From assembly GCF_900111395.1 (NCBI RefSeq), contig NZ_FOHV01000006.1, forward strand, positions 120,473-184,472: a DNA stretch of 64,000 nt. The letters are read 5' to 3'. Each line of letters begins with the position of its first letter. Positions within the stretch are counted from its first letter, which is position 1. Made by a program: the position numbers and the translations under genes. Shown here piece after piece: positions 45,394 through 55,154 of the stretch. The stretch comes from Thorsellia anophelis DSM 18579 (GTDB taxonomy: Bacteria > Pseudomonadota > Gammaproteobacteria > Enterobacterales > Thorselliaceae). The notes beneath the pieces are model-generated. The model was not told where the DNA came from. It did not search any database and was given only the letters and a program-made list of their open reading frames with translations.

Positions 45394-46417
45394 TCAGCGC
45401 CCCTATTTTTGTATTAATGACAGATACGCCATCCTTCGAACGATAAAATAAACTTTGCGTTGTAAACAAGCTCTCTTCAATTTGCAATGATAAATTGGCG
45501 ATAAAATATTGGCTATGCACCACTAAAATAGCATCTAATTGCGCTTTCATAGGATCATCATTCATCAATCCGGCATCTTTATAAAAATCAGTTAAATCAG
45601 ACCACCCTGTTTTTGGTCTATTTGCTATTAGCTGCTCTATAAATCCCTCATCCCACACACCTAACGTAGCACTACTGAGGAGCTTTGCATCATCAGCGGT
45701 TAGAGTATTAACATTAAGGCTGATATTATTTCTTGGCAGTACACATACATGCGGCATGATTTTATCTATTACCTCTGGCGTAAACCCTTTAATCAATCTA
45801 AGTTCTGTCATATCCACTAAAGGTTGATTAGCTGCTAAATAAGGTGGATTTTGTTCACTATAATACGTATCTTCAGAACCATACGGTCTGACTTCATCAT
45901 TGCTATCTAACCAATCTTGCAAGTTCACAACTAATTCAATTGACTCATAGGCATCAACGCCACTTTGCGCAAATAAATTAACAAAAACATCAAAAATATA
46001 CGTATCTATGCCTTCAGTAGGGGTTTCAGAAGACTCTAGGGTTTGATTCACAGCATTAAGATTCAAACAGCTATAGGCATCAACTATCTCAAATTTTAAC
46101 AATGCCTCTTCAAGCGGAAATTGATTAATCTCGCTTGCCCAGTATTGTCCTAAATGTGTATGGCTTTCATCATCTTTTAAATCTCGCCATAAGACCCCAC
46201 GAATCACCTCATTTGCGCCTAGCATGTACCATTTAGCCTGTAAACTTCTTTGTTGAAACTCTGTTTGCTTTAACTGAGAAAACCATCGCTCACTCATTAA
46301 CACCCCAATGGTCGTCATCACAGCAATGAGTAGCAGCACAACAAGCAACGCCATACCGCTTTGTTTAGATGATTTCACTGTTTGGCTATCTAAATTATGA
46401 GCGCGTTTGTCTTTCAT
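45386..46417 (-). CDS. gspK: T2SS minor pseudopilin GspK
   Basis: The 343-residue protein is a type IV pilin-like subunit with the cleavage site QSG-MALLVVLLLI. The +5 residue is Val, not Glu, which is characteristic of GspK because it caps the tip. A large alpha domain follows, with two GspK SAM-like folds (NLNAVNQTL, the DWLDSNDEVRPYGSEDTYY Ca2+-binding loop, and MTELRLIKGFTPEVIDKIMPHVC). It forms the pseudopilus tip with GspI and GspJ. Its stop overlaps the gspL start. Confidence 0.92.
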   Translation of the reverse strand: MKDKRAHNLDSQTVKSSKQSGMALLVVLLLIAVMTTIGVLMSERWFSQLKQTEFQQRSLQAKWYMLGANEVIRGVLWRDLKDDESHTHLGQYWASEINQFPLEEALLKFEIVDAYSCLNLNAVNQTLESSETPTEGIDTYIFDVFVNLFAQSGVDAYESIELVVNLQDWLDSNDEVRPYGSEDTYYSEQNPPYLAANQPLVDMTELRLIKGFTPEVIDKIMPHVCVLPRNNISLNVNTLTADDAKLLSSATLGVWDEGFIEQLIANRPKTGWSDLTDFYKDAGLMNDDPMKAQLDAILVVHSQYFIANLSLQIEESLFTTQSLFYRSKDGVSVINTKIGALSD

Positions 46418-46420
46418 CTG

Positions 46421-47053
46421 TTAGTCCTGCTCACTTACAGCAGAGTTCAGTTTAAATTGGCGAGTTAACACCCCATCTTGTTCGCTTGTCAGCGTCATTT
46501 CTATCGCATCTGGTAGCCTTTCTTTATCTTGCCAATCAGAGATCCATTGATTACGGTATAAATAACGAAATTTGAGTGCATTCACATCCGTTAAAACAAT
46601 CCGTCTTTTCGCCTCTGCATTTGGGACTCTATCGACAAATGTGTAATATTCCCGAACTAAATTCCCATCCTCTAACAGGTACCCTACACGAACTAACTCC
46701 GAGCGTTGAAGGATAAGTCCTGGATTAAACCAACTATTACGCGTAAAATAAATTTCATCATTCGCCTCAGTTCGACTTTTAATAGAAACCAGCATACCTT
46801 CTCTCTCCCTGTCATAACCGACGCGGGCCATTTTAGGAACAATACTGGTAAAATCTTGTTCCATCTGTAATAGCGCTTGGTTAATAGCAGTTAAGCGTAC
46901 CGTTTTTTCATCTAACCGCTCATCACTCAAGAGCATTTGTCTCATAACCGTAAAAGCACTGAGGCTAAGCACAGCAAAAATCGCTATCGCTATCATCATT
47001 TCAAGCAATGTAAAACCATTTTCACGTTGGCATTTAGCCTGATTACTTAACAT
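46421..47053 (-). CDS. gspJ: T2SS minor pseudopilin GspJ
   Basis: The 210-residue protein has a short leader ending RENG, then FTLLEMMIAIAIFAVLSLSAF with the conserved +5 Glu. The pseudopilin body includes QMEQDFTSIVPKMAR, and LRFRYL-like LKFRYLYRNQWISDW near the end matches GspJ. It is part of the tip complex with GspI and GspK. It lies 3 bases before gspK. Confidence 0.92.
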   Translation of the reverse strand: MLSNQAKCQRENGFTLLEMMIAIAIFAVLSLSAFTVMRQMLLSDERLDEKTVRLTAINQALLQMEQDFTSIVPKMARVGYDREREGMLVSIKSRTEANDEIYFTRNSWFNPGLILQRSELVRVGYLLEDGNLVREYYTFVDRVPNAEAKRRIVLTDVNALKFRYLYRNQWISDWQDKERLPDAIEMTLTSEQDGVLTRQFKLNSAVSEQD

Positions 47054-47084
47054 AGATTGTATCTTTCATTTTAACTTTGCTTAA

Positions 47085-47501
47085 TCACGCTTGCTTAATC
47101 ACATATGTGCGTAAACTTGCCACAATATTAGGCTCTGAGTCTAATACAAATGGCGTAGTTGACACTTCAACATCGATGGCCCTTAATTGTGGTTGTGGTG
47201 TATTAACACCTTGCCATCTGACATACCATTGCCTATTACCGAAGGTAACTGTTTTGCTTTGCCAACTGGTTTCAGGCCAAATCCCTTTGAGCCTCATCTC
47301 AGTTAATTGGTTATCGGCTACAAATAGCCCCTGAGATCGCTCCTCTAATTGACTTAATCCTTGCACGGAGTGATTAGTTGACGACAGTAACGTAATACCT
47401 ACAATCGCAAAAACGGCTAAGGCAACTAATACCTCAATCAATGTCATACCATTTTGACGATTACGCATGGTTTTGTGTAAATGCTGAGTGAGTTTTATCA
47501 T
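47085..47501 (-). CDS. gspI: T2SS minor pseudopilin GspI
   Basis: The protein reads 138 residues from the ATG at 47501. An upstream in-frame TTG at 47513 overlaps gspH and lacks a ribosome-binding site. The prepilin site is RQNG-MTLIEVLVALAVFAIVG with +5 Glu. The body has SVQGLSQLEERSQGLFVADNQLTEMRL and a WYVRWQGV strand, as in GspI. It joins GspJ and GspK at the pseudopilus tip. The gap to gspH is one base. Confidence 0.9.
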   Translation of the reverse strand: MIKLTQHLHKTMRNRQNGMTLIEVLVALAVFAIVGITLLSSTNHSVQGLSQLEERSQGLFVADNQLTEMRLKGIWPETSWQSKTVTFGNRQWYVRWQGVNTPQPQLRAIDVEVSTTPFVLDSEPNIVASLRTYVIKQA

Positions 47502-47502
47502 A

Positions 47503-48120
47503 TCAAAGCTCAAATTCTTCTAGTGCGAGATTACCAACAGTATCAGCAGTTAATCGCTGAATTAATCTATTTTCGTCATCATAAAACTCCAAAATAAATG
47601 GCGTCACTTCCCCACCTGGCAATATCCAAATTTGAGGGGGAATCAACTTGCCTGCTCTCATTTCAGCAATTGAAACCAGATTCGGTAATGCACCATTTTC
47701 AATCTCACCTAACCTCAATTGGATATGGATATCCTCAGGTAACGTTGCACTGGTCACTAAATGGCGCCTTTCAAATGCTTCCCAAACTAAACTCGCAACA
47801 GTGCGACGTTGTTCATCTAAGGCCTCAGTCGATGTAGGTCTATTTACTACCTGAGTTCGCATCCACTGCCAATCTCTTTGTGTCACGCTTAATCCGTAAA
47901 ATCGCCCTTCAAGCCTAGCTTCATTCAATAACGAGGCGAATCCTTTTTTAAACTGTGCATTTTGGGTGTTCAGGGTTGTATTTCGATTTTCAGGCAACGT
48001 CCCCACCACTACAGATAAAACCAGTCCAAGCAAAAATAGAACTAAAATCAATTCAAGCAATGTCAATCCAAGCGCTTTTTGAGTCTGCTTATTCACTGTT
48101 TGTCTGGTTAATCGATGCAT
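47503..48120 (-). CDS. gspH: T2SS minor pseudopilin GspH
   Basis: The 205-residue protein has an 18-residue leader ending KALG, then LTLLELILVLFLLGLVLSVVVG with +5 Glu. A body of beta strands follows, with IWILPGGEVTPFILEFYDDE near the C-terminus that matches the GspH/FimT pattern. It lies directly below the tip in the pseudopilus. The gap to gspG is 10 bases. The leader is longer than usual. Confidence 0.9.
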   Translation of the reverse strand: MHRLTRQTVNKQTQKALGLTLLELILVLFLLGLVLSVVVGTLPENRNTTLNTQNAQFKKGFASLLNEARLEGRFYGLSVTQRDWQWMRTQVVNRPTSTEALDEQRRTVASLVWEAFERRHLVTSATLPEDIHIQLRLGEIENGALPNLVSIAEMRAGKLIPPQIWILPGGEVTPFILEFYDDENRLIQRLTADTVGNLALEEFEL

Positions 48121-48130
48121 ATCAATTTCA

Positions 48131-48679
48131 TCATTCTATTTCAGTTAGATTCCAGTTCCCAATATCATCTTCTGTTCCAGGCTCTCCATCAGGACCAAAT
48201 GAGTAAATATCGATTTTTCCATGATCGCCAGGCTGTTTAATCAAATAAGGATTACCCCAAGGGTCTTCTGGAAGGCGTCTAATATAGCCATCTTCACGAT
48301 AATGTTTAGGCAGAGGCTCAGCCGTAGGCTTAGTTACCAAGGCCTCTAAACCTTGTTCTGTTGTTGGATACCGTTGATTATCTAACTTATACATATCTAA
48401 TGCATTTTCAAGGGAAGTAATATCAGAAATGGCTTTTTGTTTATTCGCTTTTTCAGTGTTACCAAGTAAATTAGGCACTATAAGCGCAGCTAATATACCT
48501 AATATAACGATGACAACCATCAACTCAATCAGCGTTAAACCAGCTTGTTTAGATACCCCTAATGCAGGCACATTCTGATGATTGTGATGCATACTGAGTT
48601 CATATTTTTGTCGTCCCCACTTATTCCATGTCATTACCTTGGTTAAAACGCGTTTGAAACATGGTAATTGATGATTCAT
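48131..48679 (-). CDS. gspG: T2SS major pseudopilin GspG, with unusually long leader
   Basis: The 182-residue protein forms the main pseudopilus shaft. The prepilin motif is KQAG-LTLIELMVVIVILGILAALIVPNLLG with +5 Glu. The body holds NALDMYKLDNQRYPTTEQGLEALV and PWGNPYLIKQPG. The terminal Ca2+-binding loop SFGPDGEPGTEDDIGNW is the hallmark of GspG. The leader before the cleavage site is 47 residues, against 6-10 in most GspG. The ATG at 48679 has a strong GAGGAG ribosome-binding site, so the long leader is real unless the ATG at 48592, which lacks one, is used instead. Confidence 0.95.
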   Translation of the reverse strand: MNHQLPCFKRVLTKVMTWNKWGRQKYELSMHHNHQNVPALGVSKQAGLTLIELMVVIVILGILAALIVPNLLGNTEKANKQKAISDITSLENALDMYKLDNQRYPTTEQGLEALVTKPTAEPLPKHYREDGYIRRLPEDPWGNPYLIKQPGDHGKIDIYSFGPDGEPGTEDDIGNWNLTEIE

Positions 48680-48741
48680 ACCTGACTCCTCTTGTCATTA
48701 AATTTATAATTCATTATGATTTTATTGATGCTTTTATCTTT

Positions 48742-50013
48742 TCATCCAAACATGGTGTTAAGGGCAATAATAGGCTGCATGATAGCTAAGACAATAAACA
48801 GCACCACTCCTGCCATGGTTAAGATAAGCATGGGTTCAAAAACACTTAATGCAAAAGTAATTTTGGCGCTTAATGCATCGTCTTGAGTTTGAGCGGCTTT
48901 AGCTAATAGCGTATCTAACTCACCACTTTTTTCTCCCGAAGCGATCATGTACAACATCATTGGGGAAAGGAGTTTCGTTTGGGAGAATGCTTGGTAAATG
49001 GTCCCGCCCTCTCGAACAAAATTGGCGGCAGACTGAAATTTAGCTTTGATTTCTTGATTGGTAATCACATTAGCACTAATGTGCATTGCTTCTATAAGTG
49101 GCACGCCACTGGCTTGTAAGATGGACAAGGTTCTGGCATATCTAGCGCTGTTAGCATCACGAATTAATTGCCCAACAATTGGAAGTGTTAGAATAAAACG
49201 ATCATACTTAGCCCGCCTAGAATCAACTGATAAGCTTTTTTTAATACCAAGCAAACTGAGCAATAAACCAAGGAGTAAATACAGACCAAACACACTTAAA
49301 AAATCACTGATACCGATAAGTATTCGAGTGCTTAAAGGCAAAGTTTGTTTCATATAAACAAACTGTTCAACGACTTTAGGGACCACAAACGTCAACAACA
49401 TCATAATGACTGTACAGGCAACTAATGTCAGCATAGTAGGATAGACTAATGCTTGAGTCAGTTGCATTTGCATTTTTTGCTTCTGTTCTGTGTAATCTGC
49501 AAGCCTCATTAAAATGGGGGCAAGGTGCCCTGAAGCTTCAGCCGCTTCCACCATCGCACAATACATCGAATCAAACATATAAGGATGAGCTTTCATCGCA
49601 TTTGAGAGCGTATGCCCTTCAAGGACTTTTTCTCGAACAGAATAAATGATAGAGACCACATACGCACTTTCTGATTGTTCGCCAACTGCTTTTAACGATT
49701 CCTCAAGTGGTAAAGCAGAAGAAACCATTGTGGCAAGTTGTCTTGTAAATAAGGCTATCGCTTTACTCTTAACTTTTTTAGGACCGAATAGAGTCAACTT
49801 AAAATTAAAACCCTTTGCATGAGCGTGCTTTGGTTCAACGGGCGTCATCGTCTTAGATTGAGGCAAAGAAAGGGAATCAACCTGGCTCACGGTTATTACA
49901 AATAATCCTTGTTCTTTTAGCTTGACCCTTGCTTGCTTTTCTGTATCAGCTTCAATTTGTCCTTTTTGATCTTTACCATTGCTTAATCGAGCGACATAAC
50001 GAAAATTGGCCAT
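48742..50013 (-). CDS. gspF: T2SS inner-membrane platform protein GspF
   Basis: The 423-residue polytopic protein has two cytoplasmic GspF domains and three membrane helices. Features are FTRQLATMVSSALPLEESLKAVGEQSE with VLEGHTLSNAM in the first domain, ARYARTLSILQASGVPLIEAMHISANVI in the second, and a final helix MLILTMAGVVLFIVLAIMQPIIAL. It couples the ATPase GspE to pseudopilus assembly. Its ATG overlaps the gspE stop by one base. The N-terminal 70 residues include a segment rich in Lys, Ala and His. Confidence 0.94.
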   Translation of the reverse strand: MANFRYVARLSNGKDQKGQIEADTEKQARVKLKEQGLFVITVSQVDSLSLPQSKTMTPVEPKHAHAKGFNFKLTLFGPKKVKSKAIALFTRQLATMVSSALPLEESLKAVGEQSESAYVVSIIYSVREKVLEGHTLSNAMKAHPYMFDSMYCAMVEAAEASGHLAPILMRLADYTEQKQKMQMQLTQALVYPTMLTLVACTVIMMLLTFVVPKVVEQFVYMKQTLPLSTRILIGISDFLSVFGLYLLLGLLLSLLGIKKSLSVDSRRAKYDRFILTLPIVGQLIRDANSARYARTLSILQASGVPLIEAMHISANVITNQEIKAKFQSAANFVREGGTIYQAFSQTKLLSPMMLYMIASGEKSGELDTLLAKAAQTQDDALSAKITFALSVFEPMLILTMAGVVLFIVLAIMQPIIALNTMFG

Positions 50014-51479
50014 TATTTGTCATCCCGAGTGACACTGATCACTTCTTCTAAACTGGTAATGCCAAGTTCCGCTTTAGATAAACCTTCACGTCTTAAATCT
50101 GGGCTGGTTTGTCGTATCGCTTTGGTAATAAACTCCTCCCCTTCATTACGATAAATCGCTTGCCTTACCACTTCATTAACAATAATAAGCTCATGAATAC
50201 CGGTACGGCCACTGTAACCTGTCATTTGACAAGCCTCACAGCCGCCCGCTCGGTGTAGGCGTGTTTTAGGGGCTAAATCATAAGCCGCGGCAGTAGCCTC
50301 ATCAATTTCATATGGAATTTTACACTCAGAGCAAAGTGTTCTAACCAATCTTTGTGCCACGACCGCAACTAAAGAGGTTGAGAGCAAAAACGGCTCTACG
50401 CCCATATCTTGCAAACGTGTAATCGCACCAATTGCACTATTAGTATGCAATGTTGATAACACAAGGTGACCTGTCAAAGATGCTTGAACTGCAATTTTTG
50501 CCGTTTCTGTATCCCGTATTTCACCGACCATGACCACATCAGGATCTTGTCTCAAGATTGCTCTTAAACCTCTTGCAAAGGTCATATCGACTTTATTATT
50601 GACTTGGGTTTGCCCTATACCTTCTAAATCGTACTCTATCGGATCTTCGACAGTTAAAATATTCCGTTCTTTACTGTTCAATTGACTTAATGCCGCATAA
50701 AGGGTGGTACTTTTACCTGAACCAGTCGGGCCAGTCACGAGGATGATTCCATGAGGAGAGAGTAACGTCGTTTTCATGGCCTTAAGGTGAGCATCACGCA
50801 TCCCAAGTTTTGCCAAATCTAACACAACACTATGTTTATCTAATAACCTTAATACCACTCTCTCAGCATGATTTGAGGGTAAGGTTGATACACGCACATC
50901 AATGGCTCGCCCACCAATTCTAAGTGAAATTCGGCCATCCTGTGGAATGCGTTTTTCCGCAATATCCAGTTTAGCCATCACTTTAATTCGAGACACTAAT
51001 AACGCAGCAAGCTTTCTTTGAGGTTGTAAAATTTCCCGAAGCACACCATCAACGCGAAAACGAATACTCAATGATTTTTCAAATGTTTCAATATGAATAT
51101 CAGACGCCCTGACTTTAATGGCTTCACTCAGCATCGCATTTATCAACTTAATAATAGGCGCATCTTCATCATTATTAAGCAAGTCATCATGCTCAGGAAT
51201 ATCTTCTGCTAATGCATAAAAATCCATTTGATTACCAATTTCTTGCATCATCAACTGCGCCTCTGAAGAGTCTTGTTGATAGAGCGTCACTAATGTCTGA
51301 GCAAATTCTGACTCATCTAATGCTTGAAATTCCAAAGGTAACATACCAAGATAGCGCGTTATTTCCCTGTAGCATTTATGTAAAAGCGGCGGACGGTAAG
51401 CAAGCACCCATTTACCCTCAAATTGCTTTAAGACAACCTTATTCGCCTCGGCATAGCTGTAGGGTAAAATCCATGACAT
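50013..51479 (-). CDS. gspE: T2SS ATPase GspE
   Basis: From the ATG at 51479 the protein is 488 residues. GGGAG lies 9 bases upstream and the sequence opens [15 protein letters not shown], the usual GspE start, whereas the longer frame would begin with GTG at 51548. Walker A GPTGSGKS is at 250-257. The Asp box and Walker B ([12 protein letters not shown]) follow, then the His box STLHTNSA. The zinc tetracysteine motif CSEC-x(28)-CEAC is complete. It drives pseudopilus growth by ATP hydrolysis at the cytoplasmic face. Its stop overlaps the gspF start. Confidence 0.95.
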   Translation of the reverse strand: MSWILPYSYAEANKVVLKQFEGKWVLAYRPPLLHKCYREITRYLGMLPLEFQALDESEFAQTLVTLYQQDSSEAQLMMQEIGNQMDFYALAEDIPEHDDLLNNDEDAPIIKLINAMLSEAIKVRASDIHIETFEKSLSIRFRVDGVLREILQPQRKLAALLVSRIKVMAKLDIAEKRIPQDGRISLRIGGRAIDVRVSTLPSNHAERVVLRLLDKHSVVLDLAKLGMRDAHLKAMKTTLLSPHGIILVTGPTGSGKSTTLYAALSQLNSKERNILTVEDPIEYDLEGIGQTQVNNKVDMTFARGLRAILRQDPDVVMVGEIRDTETAKIAVQASLTGHLVLSTLHTNSAIGAITRLQDMGVEPFLLSTSLVAVVAQRLVRTLCSECKIPYEIDEATAAAYDLAPKTRLHRAGGCEACQMTGYSGRTGIHELIIVNEVVRQAIYRNEGEEFITKAIRQTSPDLRREGLSKAELGITSLEEVISVTRDDK

Positions 51480-51601
51480 TGTAAGTGACTCCCTTGTTGG
51501 AAATTGACTTAGCCTAATTAACTGCGCTGCAACATTTGTGTTGAACACACTGCATTTTGATATTCATCACGCTATAAAATAAATTAATCAATCATTTATC
51601 C

Positions 51602-53617
51602 TTATTGATAAAATGCTTGAATATGTGTTTTCACATCCTCATAAATGTATTTTTTTTCTAAATCAGGAATAGAGAAGTTAGGCGATTTCATTTTATTATA
51701 AGTATCATTTGCGATATCAGCCGCTTGGTCACGCTGAAACTCTCCATATTTACGTGCGGATAATTCACCAAAACTGTCTTGATCATGAATGATTGTCGGC
51801 CTGATAAAGAGCATTAGATTACGCTTGCTTGCCCCCTGAGAAGTAGATTTAAACAATGCACCAACAAGTGGTATATCGCCTAATAGTGGGACTTTACTAT
51901 TTGTATCTTTAGTAGATTCATCTAATAACCCCCCAACTACGACTGCTTCCCCACTGTTAACTAATAAAGCATTCGTAATGGTTCTGGTGTTAAACGTAGC
52001 GCCTAATTCAGCAGAACCTTGAGCCGGTGCATCAGCCACACTTGAAACCTCTTGCTCAATTTCTAAAATAACTGAGCCCCCTTCATTCACCTGTGGCTTG
52101 ACCTTAAGTTTGATTCCCACGTTCTTACGATCCACAGTGTTAAAAATATTATCCCCAGACGTTGTTTGCGATCCACTTAACACGGGAACCTCTTGCCCGA
52201 CATTTATAACAGCCTCTTTATTATCCAAGGTTACAATGCTAGGAGTTGCTAAAATATTATTTTGGCTATCTGTTGAAAGCGCCGTTAAAAGCGCTGCCCA
52301 ATTGCCTGAATAAAATCCTGCTGCAATCCCATTGACGCCATTCAGTGCATTGGCTAATGCTGAATCTAAAGTGCCATCATTTTCCAATTGATTTGCAGCG
52401 GCAGCGGCTGTCGTGATAGGAAGTCCCGTATTGGTAAACTGAGTAAAGCCTGCCTGTGAATTAGCCCATTGAATGCCTAAATTTAAGCCATCAGCATTTT
52501 GTACTTCTACAATAATAGCCTCAACTAAAACTTGAGGTCTTCTCACATCAAGCTGCCCAACCACATTTTCAAGTTCTCGCATAATATCGGGGTTAGCATT
52601 AATGATAAGTGAATTAGTTTGAGGATCTGCTTTAATCACCGTATTTTTAGTAATTGATTGACTATTTGTTGTTGGAGCAGCGCCGCCTTGTTCAGATTCA
52701 AGTTTGGCGCTAAATCCTGTTAAGACATCGACTAAATTCTCTGCATTGGCGAATTTAAGATAGAGCACACGCGTACTTCCCTCGGTGACTCGTTCTCTAT
52801 CTAGATCTTCAATCGTTGCTCTTAGGCGCTGCCTTGATTGTTCTTCTCCTATGATAAGCACCGAATTTGTGCGTATATCCGCCACAATTCTCACACTACC
52901 AATCCCGGTGCTTGATTTAGCTGCTTGATCGGGTGATTTAATTAATTCATTCACAATTTTTACCACATCTTCTGCAGAAGCATGCTGAAGTGTAATCGTA
53001 TCAACCGTTTGATCCCCTGCCTTATCAACCCGGCTAATTATCTCGAGCAATCGATTGATGATCCCAACTCGTCCTGTTAATAACAGAACATTAGACGGTT
53101 CATAGTGAACAACATTACCAGCACCTGCCGTATCATTTAATTGACGCAGTAATGGGGCAAGATCTTTTGCATTAACATTTTTAAGCGGAACAACCCGTGT
53201 AATGACTTCATCATTAGATAACACGGTCGAATCATCCACAACAGGCACCGCTGATTCCTTAGCATTCTTTGAACGAACAACTTTTAAAACGCCGCCTTCT
53301 TGCTCAACTACAGCAAACCCATAAACTTCAAGTACACTCAAGAAAAAGGCATAGTACTGTTCTTCATTCAGTTCATCATAGCTTCTGACAGTAATATTCC
53401 CCTTTACACTTGGATCAATGATGACTGTTTTATTTAAGTTTTTACTTACAGTGTTAATAAACTCTTGAATATCGGTATTTTGGAAATTGGCAGTAAATTG
53501 TGCGCCATGGCTCATATCACTGGCAAGTAATCCAAAGGACAAACTGAGTGCAGCGATTAAATTACGCCATTTTTTGCTGTGAGAAGAGAGTTTGTGAGCT
53601 TTTGTCTGATTGTTCAT
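51602..53617 (-). CDS. gspD: T2SS secretin GspD
   Basis: The 671-residue outer-membrane channel protein has a signal peptide ending SHGA near residue 39, the N0 domain (QFTANFQNTDIQEFINTVSKNLNKTVIIDPSVKG), N1-N3 repeats (VVPLKNVNAKDLAPLLRQLND and similar), and the secretin core with QNNILATPSIVTLDNKEA and GSQTTSGDNIFNTVDRKNVGIKLKVKP. A long C-terminal S-domain follows LMLFIRPTII and is the docking site for the pilotin encoded at 40858-41310. It opens the outer membrane for folded cargo. Confidence 0.96.
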   Translation of the reverse strand: MNNQTKAHKLSSHSKKWRNLIAALSLSFGLLASDMSHGAQFTANFQNTDIQEFINTVSKNLNKTVIIDPSVKGNITVRSYDELNEEQYYAFFLSVLEVYGFAVVEQEGGVLKVVRSKNAKESAVPVVDDSTVLSNDEVITRVVPLKNVNAKDLAPLLRQLNDTAGAGNVVHYEPSNVLLLTGRVGIINRLLEIISRVDKAGDQTVDTITLQHASAEDVVKIVNELIKSPDQAAKSSTGIGSVRIVADIRTNSVLIIGEEQSRQRLRATIEDLDRERVTEGSTRVLYLKFANAENLVDVLTGFSAKLESEQGGAAPTTNSQSITKNTVIKADPQTNSLIINANPDIMRELENVVGQLDVRRPQVLVEAIIVEVQNADGLNLGIQWANSQAGFTQFTNTGLPITTAAAAANQLENDGTLDSALANALNGVNGIAAGFYSGNWAALLTALSTDSQNNILATPSIVTLDNKEAVINVGQEVPVLSGSQTTSGDNIFNTVDRKNVGIKLKVKPQVNEGGSVILEIEQEVSSVADAPAQGSAELGATFNTRTITNALLVNSGEAVVVGGLLDESTKDTNSKVPLLGDIPLVGALFKSTSQGASKRNLMLFIRPTIIHDQDSFGELSARKYGEFQRDQAADIANDTYNKMKSPNFSIPDLEKKYIYEDVKTHIQAFYQ

Positions 53618-53884
53618 ATTATAAAATCTGCTCTATATCATTAATTTATTTAGCTTCACGATACTATTGATCGTTAAACCTACGCTTATAGAGGAATAGT
53701 AAATAACTATTTACCTCTCAATGTGTTACAAAGACTATATTTCTTATTTTCTTAATTAATCTTACTTCATTTTTACTTTATTAAATCTTATGACACGTGA
53801 GCGCTTATAACCTTCGATAAAAGCAATATACGTAAATACGATTAAACGCTCATCATGCCATCCTTAAACCTGTTTGAATCTTCA

Positions 53885-54769
53885 TCACTGATTGAGTGAT
53901 AAATTGATAGTATAAATTTGTCCATCTCTCTCAACATTAATCGAAAGCTCTGTCATCTCAGGCAATTCAGATAATAATGCTAATGATTGAATCTCATCTT
54001 TTAAATCAACACCATTGATTTCCACAGCTAGATCGCCAGGCATAAACCCTAATTCAGTAAACATCTGTGCGTCTTTACCTGGATTTATCCTGTAGCCTAA
54101 TAATTGGTTATCCTCTTTAACAGGTGAGATTGCGATATAATCAAATAATTTTTCAGGTGAAGCCAGTAGTTCATCTTTAAAGTCTGCCGTAATTGTAGAA
54201 GGCTCATTTAGCTCTTTTAGACTTTCTTTAGTAGAAGATATTGTCTTAGATGAATCTGAATAAGAAAGTCTTGTTTGCTTTCCCCCCTCATTAATAATCA
54301 CGCCTTGTGCATCAATTTTGACAATGGTTGCCTGCCCGATAATTTTATCGCCTACAAAATAGCTCTTTTGTTTGTTTTGATGTTGAATAATCGCCATAGA
54401 GGCACTAGGGTCATTACTGGTTAATAATCCAGTCAAAGTTAAAGCTAAGTCAGTTTTTGGTACAAAGGCAGGTACCATTGGTTCAGGGGTATCGGCGGAT
54501 TCGGTTGCTTTGCCAAATAACAATAGTTGATTGACTAAGGTGGCACTTTCAAGTCTAGATGCCGATATCGTCATATTCTTAGATGAGCTCAATGTATTTG
54601 AAGAAATATTGATTGACTGATTATCAGTAAACAGCAATTCATAAATTTGCCAAGTTATCCTCGCTAAAAAAAAGGCACATAAGAGCAATAACAAAGCAAA
54701 TAGAATTTGGCTTATTCTTTTTATGAGAGGTCGATTTAAGCTCATCAAGTCATTTAATTCGTGTTTCAT
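53885..54769 (-). CDS. gspC: T2SS protein GspC
   Basis: The 294-residue protein has one N-terminal membrane helix (ILFALLLLLCAFFLARITWQIYELLF) and the homology region ALTLTGLLTSNDPSASMAIIQHQNKQKSYFVGDKI, which contacts the secretin N0 domain. A C-terminal PDZ domain (LGYRINPGKDAQMFTELGFMPGDLAVEINGVDL) completes it. GspC links the platform to GspD and contributes to cargo selection. It is the first gene of the operon. Its promoter region lies opposite the GHL10 gene at 55155. A 267-base gap to gspD may hold another promoter. Confidence 0.93.
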   Translation of the reverse strand: MKHELNDLMSLNRPLIKRISQILFALLLLLCAFFLARITWQIYELLFTDNQSINISSNTLSSSKNMTISASRLESATLVNQLLLFGKATESADTPEPMVPAFVPKTDLALTLTGLLTSNDPSASMAIIQHQNKQKSYFVGDKIIGQATIVKIDAQGVIINEGGKQTRLSYSDSSKTISSTKESLKELNEPSTITADFKDELLASPEKLFDYIAISPVKEDNQLLGYRINPGKDAQMFTELGFMPGDLAVEINGVDLKDEIQSLALLSELPEMTELSINVERDGQIYTINLSLNQ

Positions 54770-55154
54770 TTAGCTCATTCTTTTGTTAAACATATTTAGG
54801 TCAATACCCTACCACTAACTCTATAATTTTTTGAGTTAAAACATTATGTTTAACTGTTTTAAATTATTATATTAATCTTTGAATGTTACAGTTACATGAC
54901 AGCGATCAACACATTCAAACTACCTTGGTTGTAAATAACTATGCGGTACATCACACTTTGCTCCGATTATATTGCAAATCTATCGTTAATTATCCTATTA
55001 TTGGAATAATTTTTCTGTTATTCAAATCACAAAAGGAATATAAAATTCTATTTGTCACAAAATAATCTTCTTTATCAGTTAGATACTGATACATTTTTAT
55101 TGTCATTTTTATACATTGTCGAATACACTAATTTAACACGATAGGATCTGCCGC
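54770..55154. other. Divergent region between gspC and the GHL10 genes
   Basis: These 385 very AT-rich bases must carry the promoters of both the T2SS operon and the putative cargo genes. A 60-codon frame at 54883-55065 has no ribosome-binding site or similarity and was rejected. No specific operator was recognised. Confidence 0.45.

Noticed and set aside
54883..55065. 60-codon frame between gspC and the GHL10 gene
   Set aside because: No ribosome-binding site, no family similarity, and it lies in a promoter region.
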